A stretch of 7,268 nucleotides of DNA from Hyphomicrobium sp. (GTDB lineage: Bacteria; Pseudomonadota; Alphaproteobacteria; Rhizobiales; Hyphomicrobiaceae): NCBI GenBank assembly GCA_025927515.1, contig JAICLG010000155.1, positions 1 to 7,268 on the forward strand. Direction: 5' to 3'. Below the pieces are notes generated by a model. It worked only from the letters and a program-made list of their open reading frames with translations. It searched no databases and was not told the DNA's origin. Numbering within the stretch: position 1 is the first letter of the stretch; each line of letters begins with the position of its first letter. Position numbers and translations under genes: made by a program. This document shows positions 6,240 to 7,268 of this stretch, piece after piece.

Positions 6240-6261
6240 TCCTTCCAAATTCTGGAAAGGA
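6240..6261 (-). other. Hairpin immediately after the folP stop codon
   Basis: On the minus strand TCCTTTCCA pairs with TGGAAGGA around a short GAATT-type loop, with one bulged T, giving an 8-bp stem. It begins at the base right after the folP TAG. A T-run does not follow, so it is more likely a 3'-end stabilising or attenuating stem between folP and the GST gene than a full intrinsic terminator. Confidence 0.35.
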
Positions 6262-7268
6262 CTATTCCAGGCCCTGTTCGGTGCCGGCAACGGAGGCCCG
6301 CCAGACTTCGACCGCCTGCTTCGTCTCCTTGACGTCGTGCACGCGTAGAATCTGAACGCCTGCAGCGACACCTGCGATCGCGCACGCAAGTGATCCCGGC
6401 ACGCGATCCTTCGCGTCCTCGACGTTGCAGAGTTGGCCGATCATTTTCTTGCGGCTGGCACCGAGAAGGATCGGCACGCCGAGCCCGTGATAGAGCGACA
6501 GCCCCGCCATCACCGCGACGTTGTGGTGAAGATGCTTGCCGAAGCCGACGCCCGGATCGGCGATGATTTTCGATTTCGGGATTCCTGCTGCGACGCAGGC
6601 CTGTACGCGGCTTTCGAGATAGTCGAACACGTCGAGCACGACATCGTCGTACTGCGGATTGTCGTTCATCGTTTTCGGATCGCCCTGGGCGTGCATCACG
6701 ACGACGGGCAAGCCCGTTTCGGCTGCGGCCGCGAGTGAGTCCGGTTCGTGCGTGAGTGCGGAGACATCATTCAAGATGTCGGCTCCGGCGGCCGCTGCGC
6801 GACGCATCACCTCGGCCTTGCGCGTATCGATCGAAAGCATGGCGTCGGTCTTGGTGCGCAAGCCTTCGATGACGGGAATGACGCGGCGAAGCTCTTCCTC
6901 AACCGATACGAAGTCCGCCTGCGGTCGCGTGCTCTCACCACCGATGTCGAGGATATCGGCACCTTCCGCGACGAGTTCGAGGCCGTGCGCAATCGCCTTT
7001 TCGACGCTCAGGTTCTCGCCGCCATCGGAGAAACTGTCGGGGGTGACGTTGATGATCCCCATGATGCGCGGCCGGTCGAGCGATAGTCCGGCGATGCGCG
7101 GGCGCTGCGAGGATAGCTCTTCAAGAATGTCGGCCGCGGCCAGCGCCTCGCGTCCCCAATCGCCGCTGAAGGCGTCGCCCAAGACGATCGTGCGCCGCTT
7201 CGTTTCGGGCGAGGCGCGGGTCAGGACATCCAGGGCCGCGAATGACAGGCGGCCCCCGGCGAGCGGCA
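6262..7268 (-). CDS. folP: Dihydropteroate synthase FolP, 5' end outside window
   Basis: A cytoplasmic folate-pathway enzyme that joins 6-hydroxymethyl-dihydropterin pyrophosphate to p-aminobenzoate to make dihydropteroate; it is the sulfonamide target. The frame is open from the right edge to TAG at 6262-6264, so 334 residues are visible. Numbered from a TTG codon at 7182, the TIM-barrel motifs are all present: MGIINVTPDSFSDGG (41-55), DIGGESTRP (79-87), SIDTRKAEV (117-125), ILNDVSAL (136-143), VVMHAQGDPKTM (161-172), DPGVGFGKH (209-217) and the pABA/sulfonamide-site loop GASRKK (241-246). The C-terminus has ILRVHDV (278-284). The TTG at 7182 is probably not the start. The frame continues upstream with PLAGGRLSF and LDVLTR without a stop, which resembles the N-terminal extension I recall in alphaproteobacterial FolP proteins. 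No resistance-type insertion is visible near the STRP loop. The GST gene follows after 103 bases. Confidence 0.95.
   Translation of the reverse strand, partial: PLAGGRLSFAALDVLTRASPETKRRTIVLGDAFSGDWGREALAAADILEELSSQRPRIAGLSLDRPRIMGIINVTPDSFSDGGENLSVEKAIAHGLELVAEGADILDIGGESTRPQADFVSVEEELRRVIPVIEGLRTKTDAMLSIDTRKAEVMRRAAAAGADILNDVSALTHEPDSLAAAAETGLPVVVMHAQGDPKTMNDNPQYDDVVLDVFDYLESRVQACVAAGIPKSKIIADPGVGFGKHLHHNVAVMAGLSLYHGLGVPILLGASRKKMIGQLCNVEDAKDRVPGSLACAIAGVAAGVQILRVHDVKETKQAVEVWRASVAGTEQGLE

Overview
The window is GC-rich and tightly coded. Its gene set fits an alphaproteobacterium of the Hyphomicrobiales (Rhizobiales) type. Pointers are an Omp25-like outer-membrane beta-barrel with an ...SASA-ADLGG signal cleavage region, a dihydropteroate synthase whose N-terminal extension is like those I recall from alphaproteobacteria, and a CCCCTCCC/GGGAGGGG intergenic palindrome of a kind common in these genomes. 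The genus cannot be fixed from the sequence alone. I see no tRNA, rRNA, insertion sequence, integrase, attachment site or CRISPR array.

Layout. The left edge (1-587, minus) holds the N-terminal part of an outer-membrane beta-barrel gene that runs off the window. It carries two Cys-x-Cys pairs in predicted surface loops. A 345-base non-coding stretch follows. Then comes a complete glmM (933-2279, minus), the phosphoglucosamine mutase that makes GlcN-1-P for peptidoglycan and lipopolysaccharide. A 364-base divergent intergenic region with two dyads separates glmM from a rightward run of three genes: a ParA/MinD-type ATPase (2644-3552), an unrecognised small helical protein that begins where the ATPase ends (3553 or 3580-4041), and a 12-helix APC-superfamily amino-acid permease (4081-5412). 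This run converges on a glutathione S-transferase gene (5559-6158, minus), with the palindromic element between them. On the right is folP (dihydropteroate synthase, minus), whose stop is at 6262 and whose true start lies beyond the right edge.

How the genes relate. glmM and folP are housekeeping genes on the same strand. In enterobacteria they are adjacent (ftsH-folP-glmM), but here about 4 kb of unrelated genes lies between them. The GST may be transcribed with folP (103-base gap). The ATPase and the small protein are essentially contiguous and look translationally coupled. The permease follows after 39 bases and may share their transcript, although its function is not obviously related.

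The best candidate for something undescribed is the pair of ParA-like ATPase and small partner, preceded by a perfect 8-bp inverted repeat about 52 bases before the ATPase start. The ATPase has an unusual second nucleotide-binding motif (DLDSQCN instead of DxDPQGN). The partner has no recognisable ParB fold, but its C-terminal helices could be SAP/HeH-like. This is inference and needs homology and structure searches. The rest of the window looks ordinary.
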